Source: Phytophthora quininea (lineage: Eukaryota; Oomycota; Peronosporomycetes; Peronosporales; Peronosporaceae). Taken from it: 64,000 nucleotides of DNA. The stretch spans positions 124,001 through 188,000 of the forward strand of contig JAAVTG010000688.1 in the NCBI GenBank assembly GCA_011947345.1, given 5' to 3'. Within the stretch, counting starts at the first letter, position 1; each line of letters begins with the position of its first letter. The notes under the pieces are model-generated. The model made no database searches and was not told where the DNA came from. It worked only from the letters and a program-made list of their open reading frames with translations. A program made the translations under genes and the position numbers. Of the stretch, positions 11,074-21,989 are shown one piece after another.

Positions 11074-12300
11074 ATGCGGACCTCCACCACCACACTCCTC
11101 CTGTTCCTCCTCGCGTTCGTCTGCGCGACCCAAACCACCTACGCATCCGATAGTGACAGCGATGTGTACTCGGACTCTAATTCCGCCAGAGGTAGCGGCA
11201 GCTCCGGAGAGATCCTCAACATCTGCCCCGTCATCGTGGACTTCACCAAGGAACAGGACGACCTCACCGACGCTGAGCTCAAGGCCAGCGCCGCCGACGC
11301 AGCCATGTCTGCGTACATGCTGAGCCACCCCAACAACACGCTCTGGGACTACTTCAAGATCGAGGTGAAGGCCAAGAAGGAGATGTACAAGAACATGCCC
11401 TTGATGGACCGCATCAAGAAGCGCGTCTCGGGCTTCTTCAACTACGCCGCCGACACTGTCATCGCTCTCGCTCAGAACGTCGCCAGCGCTGTCAAGTGGA
11501 TCGTCAACACCATCCGCGACCCTCTCGTCGGTGCCAAACAGGTCGTTAATTTTTTCAAGGAGTTCGGCAACAACTGCAAGGGTCTGTGGAAGTTGATCAA
11601 GGAAGACCCCAAGGAGACAGCCGAGAACATGGGCGGTGGTCTGCTACTGCACATCATGCACAACCCGGCCGAGTTCACTGCCGAGACGGTGCTCATGGTC
11701 GGTACTGGTTTCGCCGTGATCCACGGTCTCATGCACGGTGTCGAGGCTATCTTCGGTACGATGAGCAACGTCATCTCCAACGTGCTTCTGTCGGTGCTCA
11801 TGTTCATTCACGCCATCGACGACCCGATCTACATTGTCACCCCTCTCGTGACCTCCATGGTCGAGACCGCCGGAACCATCACCGCTGGCGGTAACGCGAC
11901 CGAAGACACTCTCACGGTCGATGCTATTCAGCCTCTGGACGAGTGCCTGATCCCCGAGGAGTACCGCCCCAACTTCTCGTCGCGCGACCTGTGCCTCAGC
12001 ACCCCCGCCGAGATCCGCAACCTCATCTTCGGCTCCACCAAGCGCAGCGCCAAGATGACCACGGAGGAGCGCATCGAAGCCTACAACCACTTCCACGACT
12101 TTGTGTGCTGCTACCTGCAGGACCAGTCATTCGAGGTGAACGCCCCCAAGGTTGACTCCGCGGCGTTCGAGGCCGACCTGGTTTCCACGCCGGTGCAGAT
12201 GAACAACTGCTCCCAGCTGCTTGCCACGTACACTGCCGAGGACGTGTGGGTATCCACGGTGAGCGACGATGATGAGGCCACGAGCTTGACTTCGGAGTGA
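11074..12300 (+). CDS. Secreted protein of unknown function, 408 residues
   Basis: An uninterrupted gene in GC-rich codon use. Residues 1 to about 24 are a clear signal peptide (LLLFLLAFVCATQTTYAS), followed by an acidic, Ser-rich stretch (SDSDSDVYSDSNS). The mature part has amphipathic and hydrophobic helices: about 130-150 (FFNYAADTVIALAQNVASA) and about 205-265, with several long hydrophobic stretches ending in NNVLLSVLMFIHA-like sequence. It has conserved-looking cysteines (DECLIP, DLCLST, FVCCYLQD, NNCSQL). No RxLR or LFLAK motif follows the signal peptide, so it does not look like a classical translocated effector. I do not recognise a domain; this resembles oomycete-restricted secreted or membrane-associated proteins. 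An AATAAA-like signal occurs about 50 bp after the stop (12350). Confidence 0.85.
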   Translation: MRTSTTTLLLFLLAFVCATQTTYASDSDSDVYSDSNSARGSGSSGEILNICPVIVDFTKEQDDLTDAELKASAADAAMSAYMLSHPNNTLWDYFKIEVKAKKEMYKNMPLMDRIKKRVSGFFNYAADTVIALAQNVASAVKWIVNTIRDPLVGAKQVVNFFKEFGNNCKGLWKLIKEDPKETAENMGGGLLLHIMHNPAEFTAETVLMVGTGFAVIHGLMHGVEAIFGTMSNVISNVLLSVLMFIHAIDDPIYIVTPLVTSMVETAGTITAGGNATEDTLTVDAIQPLDECLIPEEYRPNFSSRDLCLSTPAEIRNLIFGSTKRSAKMTTEERIEAYNHFHDFVCCYLQDQSFEVNAPKVDSAAFEADLVSTPVQMNNCSQLLATYTAEDVWVSTVSDDDEATSLTSE

Positions 12301-12598
12301 GAAGTCGAGTCCTCCATAGCGGTCTCCAATAGACTTATAAGCGTTACTACTAATAAATGGATGTTTGGCTCCAACACTTGAAGTGTAAGTGATGTCTGTA
12401 GTGGTGAATATTCCTTACTTTTACCGATTGTGGAAATGCTCTTCAAAGTTGGGAGATTTTCGACTGCACCGCTGCCGCTGTACTCTACATGTAGTACAAT
12501 TGGAAACTAGGGACATTTATTTCTTCAAAGCAGCTAGGATTCGTCATTCTATCTTGTCTGTATTCGACCCCGCTGGAGCAGCGAGATTCCTATCTTAG

Positions 12599-13302
12599 TC
12601 AATTCAGTCGGGAAACCAACTTCTCGCATTTGCTCTCCACAACCGGCACCGAAATGTCCACTCGGTCATCTAGAAACTCCACCGATATGTCCATAGCACT
12701 CCCATTCATCGTGAACCCGGAGGGTTTCGATTTGCACACGTCGAAGTTGGCGCTCGCAAGCCTCGCATTGAAAACATCCCCGTCAAACAGTTGATGTTTC
12801 CGTTCTCGCCTGCAGCATTGGGCTCGGCAGCGTTGATCATGTTAATGATGGAGTGAATCATCAAAGCAACGCCAGCATCGTTCGAGCTTAGACACTTGGC
12901 CGTCGGTTGGGCAGCATCGCTATTGCTCGAGAGGTAGGCGGTGCCGTTCACGAGTGTGTAGTTGGATGTCGTCGATTTCTCTCTGAAGCTGGCGAAGGCG
13001 TCGTAGAGCACTTGGGGTTGGTTGAAGACAACTTTCACCGATGGGTTGGCAAATATCGTGAAGTTGGTCTGGCCAAAGACTTGCAGCGACTCGCGCTTGA
13101 CGGTGATGTCGAGCTGAAGCGACGACCACTCGGTCATGTCCGGCGTAGTCACCATGCCATCCAAGATCTTCTGTATGCTGCGCTCTTCTTCTTGTTCGTG
13201 CACTTTTTGGTTCCAAGCGTCTTGTTCCGCGGGAACTCCAGTCGCGATGAGTGCCACCATTGCAACATTGCCGATCAGAGAGCGGATAAATCGCGACAAC
13301 AT
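12599..13302 (-). CDS. Small secreted protein, unknown function, one frame break
   Basis: The likely start is ATG 13302 (MLSRFIRSLIGNVAMVALIA), which gives a signal peptide or N-terminal anchor. Further upstream codons in the same frame lack this. The mature region carries several N-glycosylation sequons (NFT, NYT, NGT) and few cysteines. The frame breaks near 12800: the sense continues in the next frame as QLFDGDVFNARLASANFDVC and ends in TGA at 12599-12601. Allowing one base gives 234 residues. It is tail-to-tail with the secreted-protein gene at 11074 (about 300 bp apart). No family recognised. Confidence 0.6.
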
Positions 13303-13810
13303 GGCAAAATGAAACCTGGCTGATTGCCACCGCAGGTCGAATCTGTCAGATTTGGAGTCGGTCGCATTGCCAAGGTCACTTTGCAGAGCCGCATCCGAGA
13401 TCTGTTGCCCAGAAAATACAGTGAAGTGGGGATTTGCACCGCCAGCGATAAAGAAATCGCCGATTTCCTTGTCGAAACTTGGCATGCATTGCTTCATGAC
13501 AGAAATACATGTGTCGTTTAGCGGGCGTATTTCCATCTTGGCATGGCATCGGAACCTCTTCCAACCTCATCACTTCCGGCACTACACCTTCAGCTGTACG
13601 AGCATCAAGACTTGCCAACACTTTCAACATTTTCACTGCCCTCCACAGAGTCCAACGGCTTGTTCGACCTTTGACCCCTTTCTGTAGCTAGTGTAATACT
13701 AATCCGACCATTCCTCGTCCACACTGCGTCTTGGAGCAGGCTCGGAACCAAGTTCGCCCATGGACTTCTCCTCAGGAAAATCAGTTAGAGAGTATCAACG
13801 CTCCAGATGT

Positions 13811-15430
13811 CTAGACGCTGTCGCTGAGCTTGATCCGCCACGTTGTCGTGTTCAAGAGAAACATGTGCGTGCGCCAACCGCTGTTCTGCAGGACTTGAAG
13901 GAAGAGCGGAAAGTCGGCGGTCATTTTCTGAAGTGTCGACTCGAGTAGTGGTTGATGCTTCATGTTGCCATCGTTTGACGACGGGGGCGTATTAGAGGAA
14001 GCAGGTACTGCGGCCAACGCCTGCAGCACCAGCACTGCTTGGAAGAATGCACGTAGCTCGTCCTTGGCGTTCGCTTCCGCTCGGAACATGACGTGAACGC
14101 GATCTTCCACGACCGTCAGCAAATATGCCTCATCCCTTTGTCAGATAAGAACCAGATTAGTGACAGAAATTATGACGTTTTGAAGAATACATGTACACGC
14201 ACTCGTAGATCTGCAGCAACCGGTCGAGGTCATGGGAGTACGGCACTGCTTGGTACAGTTCCGAGCCCATCACGAGGTGCGTCGTGACCGGCAAGGACGG
14301 GTCTTTGAAAATCGGCTCCTCTTCATTGACACTGCGAACGGAGTACTGCAACCAACACCCACAACACCCACAATATTAGCTGTCTGGAGCAATGTCTTTA
14401 GCCTGTCCACAACACTCACCCGAGGTCCGTGTGTGGCATCGACCTCTTTGTCCGCATCTTTCGCGGACGACAAGAACCTCTTGACGAGGATCAGCCCTCG
14501 CGAGCAGTTGACCGTCGGGATGCACAGACACGACACGGCATTGTAGTTGGCGTATACGTGCACGAGCGTCAGCAGCAGGAATGCCACCCAGACAGCCTTC
14601 GGGGACGAGTTGACGGCATTGGCAAAGTACATGCCGAACATGAGCCCAAACAGCTTGACCGCCGTCTCCTGGCTGCCTTCTTTGGCTGCGCAGTCGGCCA
14701 TGTTGTCCTTCTTGGCGAAGTGGGTCATGAGCGAGCTCCTAGTGGCGCCCGCCGCCACCCCACACATGGTTTTGCAGACACTGGAGACACACAGCACCTC
14801 GGTCACTAGATTGGGGAAGTAGGGCGCCACCATGTCCAGCGTCAGCCCCACGTCGTTGATGACGTCGGCGAACAGGCGCCAGCGCTTGACGTTGACGTCG
14901 AACTTTGGGCCCACCAGGTAGGCGAAGGTCAGGCCGCCGATCATGCCCGAGCCGTCTCGCAGCACCCACTGCAGGGCCGCAGCCAAAGGCGTGGCCTTGT
15001 CGTCTCCCACGCCGACACTCTGCAGGACGGACTGTGTGGCCAGGACTCCCCGCAGGTAGCTGCACATGGCCTGCATCGTGTCCCAGAACTGGAAGGCCAA
15101 GTAGTCTTCGCTCACGCTGTCCGGGTAGCCTGCAGGAAGGAACATCTCCTGCAGCTCGCGACTGAGGCCGCTCAGCGTCAGGCAGCCAGCCGCGTTGCGG
15201 GCACGGCCCTGGTTTGTGGGGGTCAACTGCTCCCCGAGCTGCACGTAGCGTCTGGGGGCTTCGTTGGCGCACACGGGGCGCGTGTCGAACTCGGTCACGC
15301 GCACGTCGCCGCCGGGCACGCGGCTCTTGCCGCGAGGGGAGGCCGTGGGGAGGGCCCAACCTTCCGCTGCGTCAGCTCCGTCATGATCGGCGTCGTTTCG
15401 ATAATAAACTGAATTTACTAGTGTAGCCAT
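13811..15430 (-). CDS. RUS-family (root UVB sensitive, DUF647) protein, three exons
   Basis: RUS proteins are a eukaryotic family of plastid or membrane-associated proteins first known from plant UV-B and auxin phenotypes; their molecular role is unclear. The region after residue 100 (FLPAGYPDSVSEDYLAFQFW, then GGLTFAYLVGPKFD and FADVINDVGLTLDM) is typical of DUF647. Exons: 15430-14420, 14345-14203 and 14135-13811. Intron 1 has GTGAGT..TGCAG and intron 2 GTGCGT..AAAG; phases match and give 492 residues. The long C-terminal exon ends NTTTWRIKLSDSV. All three exons are free of frame breaks, unusual here. The PIF/Harbinger element begins about 420 bp upstream of the start codon. Confidence 0.85.
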
Positions 15431-15849
15431 TGTCCCCTTCTTTTTAACTTACAACGATTGCCCAACTCAACCGGGTCGAAAACAAAGCATTGTGTCAATA
15501 CATGATGTCATGGTAAAAAACCACAGTGGGCTGGATTGTGCCGCGGAACTAGCGTCCATTCAATTTATATTGCATGAAGTGCAGGAGGTGGCAAGTTGAA
15601 AAATTGTCGGTACGATGGAATCGTAGTCAAAACTAGTTAAACACAATTAGTCACAGGACTTCCAATTTTGCCTAAGCGTTTGCGTTAAGGTGTGCGTTCA
15701 AGCACAGCGCCCTAGATGCCCCGCTAAAACAGTTTCTTGAGGAAACTCAAAGTGTTCAACTATTCTGTCGTCTTTGACATGAAATACTTTCATTTTTTTT
15801 GTTTTGCTTAGATAAATTGATATGACATAGGTAGCCCAAGAACAACAAT

Positions 15850-15896
15850 AGAGAGGTTGTGCTATGGTAACAAGACCGTGAAAAGGAACTGTGAGC
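15850..15896 (+). repeat. Left terminal inverted repeat of Harbinger 1
   Basis: Begins AGAGAGGTTGTGCTATGG; pairs with the reverse complement of 18075-18123 with scattered mismatches. Confidence 0.85.
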
Positions 15897-15992
15897 ATTC
15901 TCATCGGTAGGGTTTGGTCATCACAGTTGTTTTTGCTCTAGGAAAAGTACGTTAGAGGCGTGCTCAATGTGACGACGAGTTACAACAAATAA

Positions 15993-16884
15993 GTGGCCAC
16001 AGTGAGTTTGCAAATTGCAATGCCAAGGGAGAACAGCTGCGCTAACGAAGACGTCGGTGCAAGCAGCGCAATCGTGGCCAAGGCAAAGCGGAGGAAAGCT
16101 TTTCGCTTTCTTCCATCCAGTGATGTCCTTCTTCTAAAGGAGGTCGTCAAGCATACGCCATGGTTGGTCGGTCATGGTGAGACGCAAGCTGCGTGGGAGC
16201 AGGTTGCAAGTGGCGTCAAAGCAGCTTTACCAGCGTGTACAGCGGACGGAAAAGCATGTCGGCGCCGATTCTCAGCGTTGCATGACGCATTTCGCCGCGA
16301 AGAGATGGAGTCTCTTCGTGCGTCGGGGACAACGGAAGAGTACACTGAGCGTGAACAACTGCTGACGGATCTTATAGAACTGGTAAGTACTTTCAGTGGG
16401 CGGTCCTAAGAAATATGCAGTCTTCTAATAACTTCGTGAATAGTTTAATGCTCATGTACAGGAAAAAGTTGATAAGAGTGATAAAGAGAAGCGTGATGCA
16501 GAGATGCGTGAGGCGGCAACGGCCGAAGTCGTGAGAGATGCTATGGAAGGATTGCGCCGCTCTAGGTCCAGCAGTCCAGATTACGAGCAACAGACATCCA
16601 CCACACCCTCAAAACGCTCAAAACGCTCCCACACAGAGAGCATTTCGGACTATCTTGAAGGGAAAGTTGAAGAGCGAAGAAGCCGGGCGGAGGAACGGCA
16701 GCAACAGCTAGCGTTGGAAGAACGACGCCTTGAGCTAGAGGAACGTCGCTTGGGCCAAGATCGCGAAAGGCAAGAGCAGGACAGAGACCGCAACGACAAG
16801 TTCATGGCAATGATGGCCTCTCAGATGCACACGATGACTAGACTCATTGAGACGATAACGAACGCAAAATCGCCGACAGAATAA
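15993..16884 (+). CDS. Harbinger Myb/SANT-like DNA-binding protein, two exons
   Basis: The second protein of PIF/Harbinger elements binds DNA and assists nuclear entry and target recognition of the transposase. Exon 1 is 15993-16382 and exon 2 16462-16884, with an intron GTAAGT..TACAG. The spliced product is 270 residues. A Myb/SANT-like domain spans about residues 35-120 (LPSSDVLLLKEVVKH, then AWEQVASGVKAAL and CRRRFSALHDAFRREE). The C-terminal half is a charged coiled coil (EERRLELEERRLGQDRERQ) followed by a Met-rich helix. A basic Ser-rich stretch (PSKRSKRSH) could be a nuclear signal. It faces the transposase gene, with 60 bp between the stop codons. Confidence 0.85.
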
Positions 16885-16944
16885 AACCTTTTTGTTTTAC
16901 TTTGCATTATCAGGGATGCAGGTATTCACCTAGACTTGGAGGAG

Positions 16945-18004
16945 TCACACGAAAAACTCTGACGTTTGGCTCCCGTACACACACGTATGAACGTTGGAGA
17001 GAAACGCTGCCATGGCATACATTTTTCCTAGCCTCTGCAAGCGCAGCTTTTGGTTCTTAGCGAAGTCAATAAATGCCCAGTAACGCACTATCTTGCCGAA
17101 TCCCCACTCCACGCTAACGCGGACCTCACTCATCCGCTTGTTGAATTCTTGCTCGTCGTCTGTAAGAGACGCACCTTAAAAGGTGCGATAATATGATCTT
17201 GTTGACCATACGCGGGATCGCCGTAAAAGACGTAATGTTTCCCATCAAACTTGAGATGCTCACACGCAGCCTCTAGAAGGCCACTTTGCTGAAGAATAAA
17301 AGCGTCGTGGCGGGTTCCAGCGTAGGGTCCACTCAGATGGATGATAATTCCATCAGGAGCGATAACGGATTGATATTTCAGCGCATGTTTTCTCTTCAGA
17401 ATGACAGCATCGATAAAACTTAGTTAGCATTTAGACGTAGTGTAATTTTGGCAATTTAAAGGCGTACCTTGTGCCCGTTGTAAACGTATTTCTGGTGTTG
17501 CAGCGGCCGGCACATGCCACGAACTATACTGTCAATAAATCCCACGCATGTACGGAGAGGTGCTCCCTTTGCGAAGACAGCTCTAGCGTAGGCACGGAGA
17601 GTGCTTCCTGTTAGCCGTTGCGTGTCAAACATCATTAGATGTGAGAATTCTTGGTAGAGATGGTCTAGCACGGCGTTCGAAATCGATGATATCGCCTCAC
17701 GTTCACGTCCAAACAGGTCTTTAAGATCATCCAGACGAGCTGGATACGCCATCCTACGCAGAAAAATGCATAGAGCCTCGAGAGCGGAAACTCGGTAGCG
17801 CTGCTTTGTTGGAAATGGATCAGGAAGGCGGAAATGCACGATAAGTGCCACGATGTCGTCTTTTTCGAAGCGAAACTTGGATTTCCACACTGGAGCAGTA
17901 GTGTGCTGGGCAAAATTGAACCGGTTTGAGCGCGAGCGCGAGTTGCTGTCACTGACAAGCGCGATAAGCGCGAGCTCCTCGTCTTCAGAGCTCTCACTGT
18001 CCAT
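16945..18004 (-). CDS. PIF/Harbinger transposase (DDE_Tnp_4 type), two exons
   Basis: Exon 1, 18004-17468, begins MDSESSEDEELALIAL; exon 2, 17393-16945, follows an intron with GTACGC..GAAG. The catalytic triad of the DDE_4 superfamily is present: GFIDSIVRG (exon 1 end), VFYGDPAYGQQ and VSVEWGFGKI. Near 17176 the run AAG should be AAAG: the frame before it (IIAPFK) and after it (SLTDDEQEFNKRM) only join if one base is missing. With that base the product is 328 residues, normal for the family. The C-terminus keeps the conserved FLSNVHTC block. I judge it potentially active. Confidence 0.85.
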
Positions 18005-18074
18005 TCGTCCCGCCGTCAGAAAAATGACACTTGCACAACACATATGTCTCTACGTTTCCCTGTCTAATCAGATT

Positions 18075-18123
18075 GTACTCACTGTGTTTTTCACTGTAAT
18101 TGACACCGTTGCACAACCTCTCT
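18075..18123 (-). repeat. Right terminal inverted repeat of Harbinger 1
   Basis: Ends CCGTTGCACAACCTCTCT, complementary to the left end, followed by the AAT duplication. Confidence 0.85.
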
Positions 18124-18126
18124 AAT

Positions 18127-20090
18127 GTCACATGAAAATAAATTCCAATCGAACGATATTTGTATTTTGCCTAAAGAAAAGTTGCAGCCACTTTGCTCGG
18201 AATGCCACGTTTAACCTACTGCAATTCAATAACTAAAACAGATCAGATCATGCCACTGCCCCCACTTTTCTTAGAAAAACGTCAATTTATTATACTGGCA
18301 TAAAAATATGAAGAGCTAATTTACAAAGCTGGAGATTATAGTTTTCAGACTATCCCGAAAAGCGCCGTTTTTGGTCTGGTTGAGTAAGATAATCGTTGCA
18401 AAATAAATATGTTAGTTCAAGACCCAAACAAGTGCATCAACTACATGTATAGAGAGAGTTGATATTATATCTGGTTGACACACTGTTGGTGCAGGTGATA
18501 CTAACACTCTCGGTGGGCTGCCCTTCGCTGGTTGTTATGGTACCGTAGCATGATCTTATGTTTGCCGTTGCCTTACCACGTAGGTGCAGCGACTTGGGCC
18601 TCCACTGGTTACAGCTCCAGAATCAAAAGAAAGAGATGCGTCAATTGGCGCGAAAATTACGAGCACCAACACCATTGAATTCGTCAAAGGCTACCCCGAT
18701 AAGATCCTGCACATTAATTTCATAGACTTCACAGGTAAGATGAAATGCCGAGATGGACCAGAAAACATGCAAGGCCGACCAATTGGACGGGTTTGAAGGG
18801 CGCTACAAGGAGATGCGTCACAAGAACGGCTACAATGATATACTGAGTTTGTGCGATGGCGATTTAGAGCGGGCAAGACAAACGGCTGGACGGGCTTCGA
18901 GCGCGCTGGCGTACTGTTGCTGCTGACGCTAACTTGAAAAAAAATCGATGCAAGCATCAAAGTCGACTACGAATATAATGCATGCATCTTTCTAGTCATA
19001 CTTTTGATGAAAAGTGAGATTATTAAGACAGCGACGCACACGTCCAACGTAACGCGAAATCGTACTTGCCTCATGAAAAGCTTACTTACTTGCTAGACTC
19101 AAGCAAGACGTACGACAAATAAATGAGGTGATCTGGGAAGCAAGGACCTGTCAAACGTCGCTGATTGCTTCAGTTGACGTCACACTCGCTCGACGCTTGG
19201 CCTTACCAGCAGTATTGTACTGCTTGCGATGGAATTCTGGTATTTTTGCATGGCCTAACATGACTTTTCAAAGATCGAGACGGCTGAACGCCTTCCAGCG
19301 AGTAGTTTCAGTGAATGCACTTCACATCTTTATACTTTCTTCCCTGGCGAACGTGGACTCGGCCCAAAGGTCTTCCTTTGCGCTTACGCTGCATCACAAG
19401 TACGCGCGCGACTGCTAGAAGCAGCGCCGCGATTAACGACATGAAAATTGAAAATGACGAAAAATTAGAAGTTTCGAGATGGCTATATAGACCACTCAAG
19501 ATGGCTTCTTTGATGTTTGGAGCTCGCAATTTGATGTATGCATTAAACTAACGGTGTGAAAGATCAGCAGCGCTTCCGCAATGTGAATGGCCATACGATT
19601 GCACATGGCCAGCTTGAAAAAGGTTTGTTTCCTTGCCTAGCTGCCCCCTGCGAGCGTGATGCTTGATGGCGATATCGAAGGGTACGGACGGCCAGACCTT
19701 CTCGATGGAGAAACGCGTGTTGAATACACTATCTACTCTTTTGGCGACAGTAGAGGTGGCGTAGAAACATCCCATCGACCAGACAAACCGCAAGAATTTT
19801 CGTCAGCGCCTGCGCACTGAGTGGTTAAACTTATCCAACTCGTTGCTTCTTTGAACCACGACGATCACGTGAAAGCGTGGTCAGTGAAGAGAGACGCATG
19901 CAGCATGAACCAAACTGGACAAGATGAGGAAGGACTTACAACAGCTAGGGAGGTCTGTGTTATTGTTACCGGCAGTTACAAGTAGCGTTTATACCGTTTA
20001 AGACTATCGAGCGTTTTTGTGCGACTGGAATGACGCCTTAGCAAAGTTCAGGAGCCTGCTGGTGCAGAAACATCGCTTTTTATAAGTAAA
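18127..20090. other. No gene recognised between the two Harbinger elements
   Basis: About 2 kb of mostly AT-richer DNA. Short frames such as 18584-18796 (plus) and 19548-19793 (minus) contain no recognised motif. It may include decayed repeat material, but I could not pair it with anything else in the window. Confidence 0.45.
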
Positions 20091-20133
20091 TACAGGTTCT
20101 CACGAAGCGATGTATAATGGTCCTGCAGGAAAT
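20091..20133 (+). repeat. Left terminal inverted repeat of Harbinger 2
   Basis: 43 bp, identical to the reverse complement of 23378-23420; includes CACGAAGCGATGTATAATGG. Confidence 0.95.
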
Positions 20134-20290
20134 GACGCAAATCCATTGGCTGTCAGATGCATTCTTGAAGAATCAAATGTTAAGTTTTCATTCATCTCCT
20201 CGCATGGTGGAGAATGGGGAGGAATATGTTGAACGGATCTGATTGGTCGTATTTCATAATTGTGCAATGATATGTAGAATCATTTCCAAG

Positions 20291-21968
20291 ATGGGCAAGC
20301 GCAAGCAGCTGAGCTTAACGCCTAAGCGCCGCGTTCGCTCTAAAACCTCGGCCACTGAAGCGGCCATCCACCCCTCCACAGCAGTTTCTACAAAGCCACC
20401 GTCGGCTACATCTAAACCATTAACGAGGCCAGTCGAACAGCCACAACAAAGCCGCCAACTCGATGTACAGCTGGGGCAGTCATCAGTCGTATCTGTCAAC
20501 ACCCCACAAGATCTGGCTCCTGTGGCATTAGTGGCACCAGCGAATGGTAGCTTTCAACAAGTGCGAGGTCCTCAGCATGTTAGCAGCGGTGAGAGGCTAC
20601 ACCAGAAAAACCCAGGAGGGGTTTTACCAAGCATGCAAGTCTACCACCAAATGGCTGCAGCTTCTCAGCTGCCACCTCCAAGATTGGCGCGCAGTGTCAA
20701 CCAGACGGCTGCGGCGGCGGTGCAAGTTGCTGTACATCCAGAACATCTAGGGGCAGCATCCGGTGATGCAATGGGGAGAGGTGGAGAAGCTCCTGGTAGC
20801 ATGCAGACATCGTTGCCACGCCCCTCCGGTAGTCGACTTCAGCTTAGCCACGCATCAACAGAAGACACCGAGACTAGTAACGCGACAGTGCTTGCACCGC
20901 ACCCTCAAACTCATACGCGTCGATGGACCGAAGAGGAAGTTGCAGCTCTTCTAGAGTATTGGGCGTTGCACATCGCAGCGTACAAGACCAAAAAGAAAGC
21001 AGATTTCTACAGGAAGGTGTCGAACTTGCCTCCAATGTGTCGAAAAGGGAAGACCAGATTCGGTCCAAGTGCAACGACATTGAGCGACGATACAAAGAGA
21101 TACACCAGAAACTGGCAACAACAGGTTTTGGCGTAGATGAAGGTGAGAAAAGAACTTTACACGAGTGGGTGGTCTCAAAGTTCCCTCTGTACTACGAAGT
21201 TCATGAGTTTCTTGGGACTCGGTCAGCGATCAATCCTCCCGTGATTTTTGAAAGTGGAGTGACGCCAGCATACCACGTCCTGCCGTCAAGTGTGCCAGGC
21301 GCTGACGGTATTGACGTTTCCCTGGAGAACTTGCCCCCATTGCAAAACGGACTCGTTCCTACCGATCAAACTTCCGTCGACTCGGAATGGGCTATTGGCG
21401 ACGATGACTATAGCTTCCGCGACGATGGCGATGAATTTCCTCTCACGCAGCCGTCAGCAATGAATTCGACCGCCGTATCGCTGACTCAAGCATCGTTAAC
21501 ACTGAACACGAGTGCATCTGATCAAGGCGAACCTACAGAGGTACCGCTGACACAGTTGTCGATGGAACTCTCCGCACACCAAGAACAGCCTCAACCGTCT
21601 GCTGCGATTCATCATTCTGCCGAACCTACCCCAGACACGGTGACGCTGACTACTACGGGGCATTCGTCTTCCCAAAACAACGCTAAAAATCTGCGGCTGA
21701 GACGTTATCAGATAGCCTCACTTTCCTCAGCGAAAAGCATATCAATTTCGAGCGCGAGAAGCTTTCACGCATGTTGGAATTCGAGTCACAAAAGCTAGAA
21801 CAGACTCTCAAACTGGAAAACAAGAAACTGGAGATGAAGCTTGAGATGCATCGAGACGAGATGAGGGCAGCTCGGCAGCAGCACGATGAGGTCATGCAAC
21901 TCCGTCAAATGAAGCTGGAAGCACTTCTCACTAACAAGGTAAGGTCAAAACAAGCTGAAACAAAATAA
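20291..21968 (+). CDS. Harbinger 2 Myb/SANT-like protein, two frame breaks
   Basis: Begins MGKRKQLSLTPKRRVRSK (ATG 20291), a basic N-terminus likely to act as nuclear signal, followed by a long Gln/Pro/Ser-rich linker. The Myb/SANT-like domain is at 20905-21190: RRWTEEEVAALLEYWALHIA, then EDQIRSKCNDIERRYKEIHQ. These two halves are in different frames, and one G missing from a run near 21050 explains it. Behind it lies an acidic Thr/Gln-rich region. The C-terminal coiled coil (KLEQTLKLENKKLEMKLEMH) is in a third frame, joined by one A missing near 21689. With both bases the product is 559 residues ending in TAA at 21968. The arrangement SANT, linker, coiled coil mirrors the smaller partner in Harbinger 1. 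Confidence 0.75.
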
Positions 21969-21989
21969 GCTAGAGGCGCGCGTGGTAGA

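Larger units (their letters stand above)
15850..18123. mobile_element. PIF/Harbinger DNA transposon 1, complete and possibly autonomous
   Basis: Imperfect terminal inverted repeats of about 45 bp begin AGAGAGGTTGTGC at 15850 and end in its complement at 18123. The flanks are a perfect 3-bp duplication, AAT at 15847-15849 and 18124-18126, the length expected for Harbinger elements. Inside are two convergent genes: a Myb/SANT-like protein (plus) and a DDE_Tnp_4-type transposase (minus). Both read through with correct splice phases (one base missing in an A run in the transposase), and the catalytic D, D and E are all visible. The element is 2274 bp. Confidence 0.9.

Noticed and set aside
11074..12300. 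RxLR or Crinkler effector in the secreted-protein gene
   Set aside because: No RxLR, EER, LFLAK or HVLVxxP motif follows the signal peptide.
14739..15359. 206-codon alternative frame inside RUS exon 1
   Set aside because: Pro/Arg-rich off-frame reading of the RUS gene.
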